A stretch of 23,422 bases of DNA, taken from the IMG/VR virus record IMGVR_UViG_3300021964_000556, positions 1 through 23,422 of that record; one strand, written 5' to 3'. Below, one piece after another: positions 21,672 to 23,422 of this stretch. Numbering within the stretch: position 1 is the first letter of the stretch; every line of letters starts with the position of its first letter. This stretch comes from a virus. The translations under genes were made by a program, and so were the position numbers. A model generated the notes under the pieces. It made no database searches. It was given only the letters and a program-made list of their open reading frames with translations, and had not been told where the DNA came from.

Positions 21672-22322
21672 TTATAATTGTTCCTTAGCAATAGTATAAG
21701 GTATTTCGATGGTTTCATCGAGTATTCCGGTTATATTTGATGTCCATTTATTAGCAAAACCAGCATTTGTAGCTAAATGCATTCTATCAGGATGCCATAA
21801 CACTACATCACCTGCCAACCAACTTTTAATTACGCTATTACCTGCCTGTATAAAATGGCCCGGAGACCAATCAGAAATAAAAACTATAAATCTTACAATA
21901 AATTGTTGATTATCAGGATATTGCCTTTTAAAGTACCAAAAATGGTCCTTGTGCCATGGCATTGTGGTACCAGGCGGTTGCAAGGTAGGACGATTAATTC
22001 CATTTTGCAATGGTAAGTTGGTTACAATATCTGGCTCCCACTGCATACGAATTTGTTGTTTTTGTGCTGTGGTTTCCCAACTGCGAGTATTTTCTTTAGT
22101 GTATCCCCAATCTCTACCCATTTGGATTGCATTATTGTACTGGTCGCCGATGCCATCCCAACTGTCTACAACACTTACCAGGTCTGTCCAGTAATTTGGA
22201 TTGCTCTGTACAGCATCTTCGCATTCATGTTGTATAGCCTGCCAATCTGCGGCAATATTTCCAAACCAAATAAAGTCTTTGCTACTTAAGATTTCTAGCA
22301 ATCTCGTCCGTGATACAAACAC
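21672..22322 (-). CDS. oxygenase-like protein (2-oxoglutarate/Fe(II) or hydroxylase fold)
   Basis: A 216-residue protein with MPWHKDHFWYF (H124, D126), IVRFIVFISDW, and GDVVLWHPDRMHLATNAG (H182), followed by K192. HxD...H with a late basic residue is the layout of 2-oxoglutarate/Fe(II) hydroxylases of the phytanoyl or aspartyl-hydroxylase type. It would be the third such enzyme in the window. Its substrate is unknown. The start is a GTG at 22322 inside the previous gene (41-base overlap); a TTG at 22301 is another option. It is in the same run as the PLP-like gene and uvsW. Confidence 0.65.
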   Translation of the reverse strand: MFVSRTRLLEILSSKDFIWFGNIAADWQAIQHECEDAVQSNPNYWTDLVSVVDSWDGIGDQYNNAIQMGRDWGYTKENTRSWETTAQKQQIRMQWEPDIVTNLPLQNGINRPTLQPPGTTMPWHKDHFWYFKRQYPDNQQFIVRFIVFISDWSPGHFIQAGNSVIKSWLAGDVVLWHPDRMHLATNAGFANKWTSNITGILDETIEIPYTIAKEQL

Positions 22323-23139
22323 GAATATAATCTCCTCTTAAAAATTCTTTCCTTAGACTTTCAGGACCAAGTGCAAGTGTCATTGTGTTTGTGCTGATCA
22401 ATCCTAGCTCTTTACACACACTGTCAGCAATTGGTTTTATTGTTTCTACCACGGTGTCATGTGAAAACTTTTGCATTAATTGCATACTCATATAACACCC
22501 AAATCTGTCAAAAATATCTGCACCTAATATTCCTGCGGTTACACCATCATCTACCTCAGTACGTGTGAACCGAATTCCTAAACGCAGTTGATCAGGTGCC
22601 AGACATTTGCTTAAACTTAGTGCAAAGTCTTGTATGCACTCGTAACTTAAATCGTATTGCACACCTTGACTGTTACCAAAATATGCACCATCAATCATAA
22701 CAGGTACACCAAGTTGGTCAGCCAGTGAAAGAACGTTGTGTGGATATGTACTGCCATTACCGCTGTAAGGCAAACTAATAATCAGTAGGTCATTGCTTTG
22801 TAATGGCTCTTCTTCAAGGTACACAAAGTCTCTATTCCAGCTTTTACTGAGAATTTTAGTAATGATAAAATCACTGCGACTGGATCTCACACGTCTGTTA
22901 GGATAACGTGCTATAAATTCACCAAATGCATCTGTTGTGCCTGGAATAAACCCACTGTAGGGTAAACACTCCAAACCTTGTACAGTATTGTAAGTGCTAT
23001 CTAGTATCCAATCTCTCCAGGCTTGATCATGTTGTTGATTGGTGACACTAGCAAGGTCATCTAGTTTCAATTTTGACAGCAGTTTATCCGCGTATCTAAT
23101 GAATTCAGGTATCTGTAGTGGGGTATGTCCTATGTCCAT
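22282..23139 (-). CDS. PLP-dependent aminotransferase-like protein
   Basis: A 285-residue protein with class I aminotransferase landmarks. LIISLPYSGNGSTYPHNVLS resembles the NPxNPTG region. GVPVMIDGAYFGNS (D150, Y153) matches the D-A-Y that contacts PLP. FALSLSKCLA (K178) matches the SxSK lysine that forms the Schiff base, followed by RLGIRFTR. It is shorter than usual (about 390-430 residues), lacking much of the small domain. It may act on an unusual substrate or be catalytically altered. The start is ATG at 23139, overlapping the uvsW stop (TAATG) with GGAG upstream; a GTG four codons earlier is less likely. Confidence 0.65.
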   Translation of the reverse strand: MDIGHTPLQIPEFIRYADKLLSKLKLDDLASVTNQQHDQAWRDWILDSTYNTVQGLECLPYSGFIPGTTDAFGEFIARYPNRRVRSSRSDFIITKILSKSWNRDFVYLEEEPLQSNDLLIISLPYSGNGSTYPHNVLSLADQLGVPVMIDGAYFGNSQGVQYDLSYECIQDFALSLSKCLAPDQLRLGIRFTRTEVDDGVTAGILGADIFDRFGCYMSMQLMQKFSHDTVVETIKPIADSVCKELGLISTNTMTLALGPESLRKEFLRGDYIRVCITDEIARNLK

Positions 23140-23422
23140 TAAGTTTTCCACTCCATGCGTTCTTGAGTAAATGGATAGTTTGCGTCTTTGTAGAACTGTT
23201 TGCGTTTGGTAAGGTGGCGTTTTGCGAACTTGCAGGTGCTGGTTACGTCCCAGATTTGGACATAGTCTTTGTCTTCTGCTTTTCGAATGCCGCGCCCAAT
23301 ACTTTGGATTACACGAACAAAACTTTTGCCAGGCTCAATGAGAACAAGATTGAATATGCGAGGAATATTAATCCCAACAGCCGCAACTCCGTAGGTCGCA
23401 ACAATGATCTTGCCTTCCGATA
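23139..23422 (-). CDS. uvsW: UvsW-type DNA/RNA helicase, C-terminal fragment cut by window edge
   Basis: The last 93 codons of an SF2 helicase enter from the right edge and stop with TAA at 23139-23141. They carry VATYGVAAVGINIPRIFNLV (motif V), QSIGRGIRKAEDKDYVQIWD (motif VI, QxxGRxxR) and the ending KFAKRHLTKRKQFYKDANYP, which is characteristic of T4 UvsW. UvsW unwinds R-loops and branched DNA and helps switch from origin-based to recombination-based replication. The frame lacks its start here. Its stop overlaps the ATG of the aminotransferase-like gene. Confidence 0.9.
   Translation of the reverse strand, partial: SEGKIIVATYGVAAVGINIPRIFNLVLIEPGKSFVRVIQSIGRGIRKAEDKDYVQIWDVTSTCKFAKRHLTKRKQFYKDANYPFTQERMEWKT

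Noticed and set aside
1-23422. tRNA genes, CRISPR arrays, insertion sequences or attachment sites
   Set aside because: Gaps between genes are under about 110 bases. I saw no cloverleaf, no spaced direct repeats, no transposase or integrase and no terminal inverted repeats.

Overview
The window reads as part of the genome of a T4-like marine myovirus of the cyanophage/pelagimyophage type. The evidence is a set of T4-type functions at both edges and in the middle: the start of a ribonucleotide reductase NrdA, the end of a UvsW helicase, a gp41-type helicase and a gp61-type primase. Coding is very compact, with stop/start overlaps (TAATG, TGATG, ATGA, TAGTG), and sequences resembling the T4 late promoter (TATAAATA) lie 18 to 45 bases upstream of several starts. 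The host cannot be read from the window, and no photosynthesis gene is present. No stretch of 300 bases lacks a gene, and I see no tRNA, CRISPR array or insertion sequence.

Layout, in coordinate order. Almost everything is on the minus strand, so transcription runs right to left. 1-2846: nrdA start, a small unknown gene, a pectate-lyase-fold tail fibre/spike gene and a PD-(D/E)XK nuclease gene. 2856-4451: an AT-richer radical SAM gene with an N-terminal twitch domain. 4459-11968: a block of virion or late accessory genes, including an acidic coiled-coil protein, a membrane-anchored coiled-coil protein, two adjacent 2-oxoglutarate oxygenases, a small structural protein in its own transcription unit (late promoter, 5' hairpin, terminator), and a large protein with two different nucleotidyltransferase signatures. 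12069-13769 (plus strand): a family C (DnaE-type) DNA polymerase without a PHP domain. 13759-17839: helicase, primase, SGNH hydrolase and a fibre-like structural gene in one tightly packed run. 17867-18244 (plus strand): a small conserved-looking gene. 18219-23422: a small unknown gene, a 191-residue miniature of the DnaE catalytic core, a glycosyltransferase-like gene, a C2H2 zinc-finger gene, a possible clamp-loader small subunit, an unknown gene, a third oxygenase-like gene, a PLP-transferase-like gene and the uvsW end.

The main biological point is that a T4-type helicase/primase pair sits beside two proteins carrying family C polymerase motifs. One is 566 aa with the full palm, fingers and a C-terminal OB-like region. 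The other is only 191 aa and begins at the first catalytic Asp cluster. Together with the 628-aa protein (Pol-beta-like GS...DLD plus ligase-like KWDG), the window has three proteins with polymerase/nucleotidyltransferase signatures. Whether these replace, assist or regulate a family B polymerase encoded elsewhere cannot be decided here.
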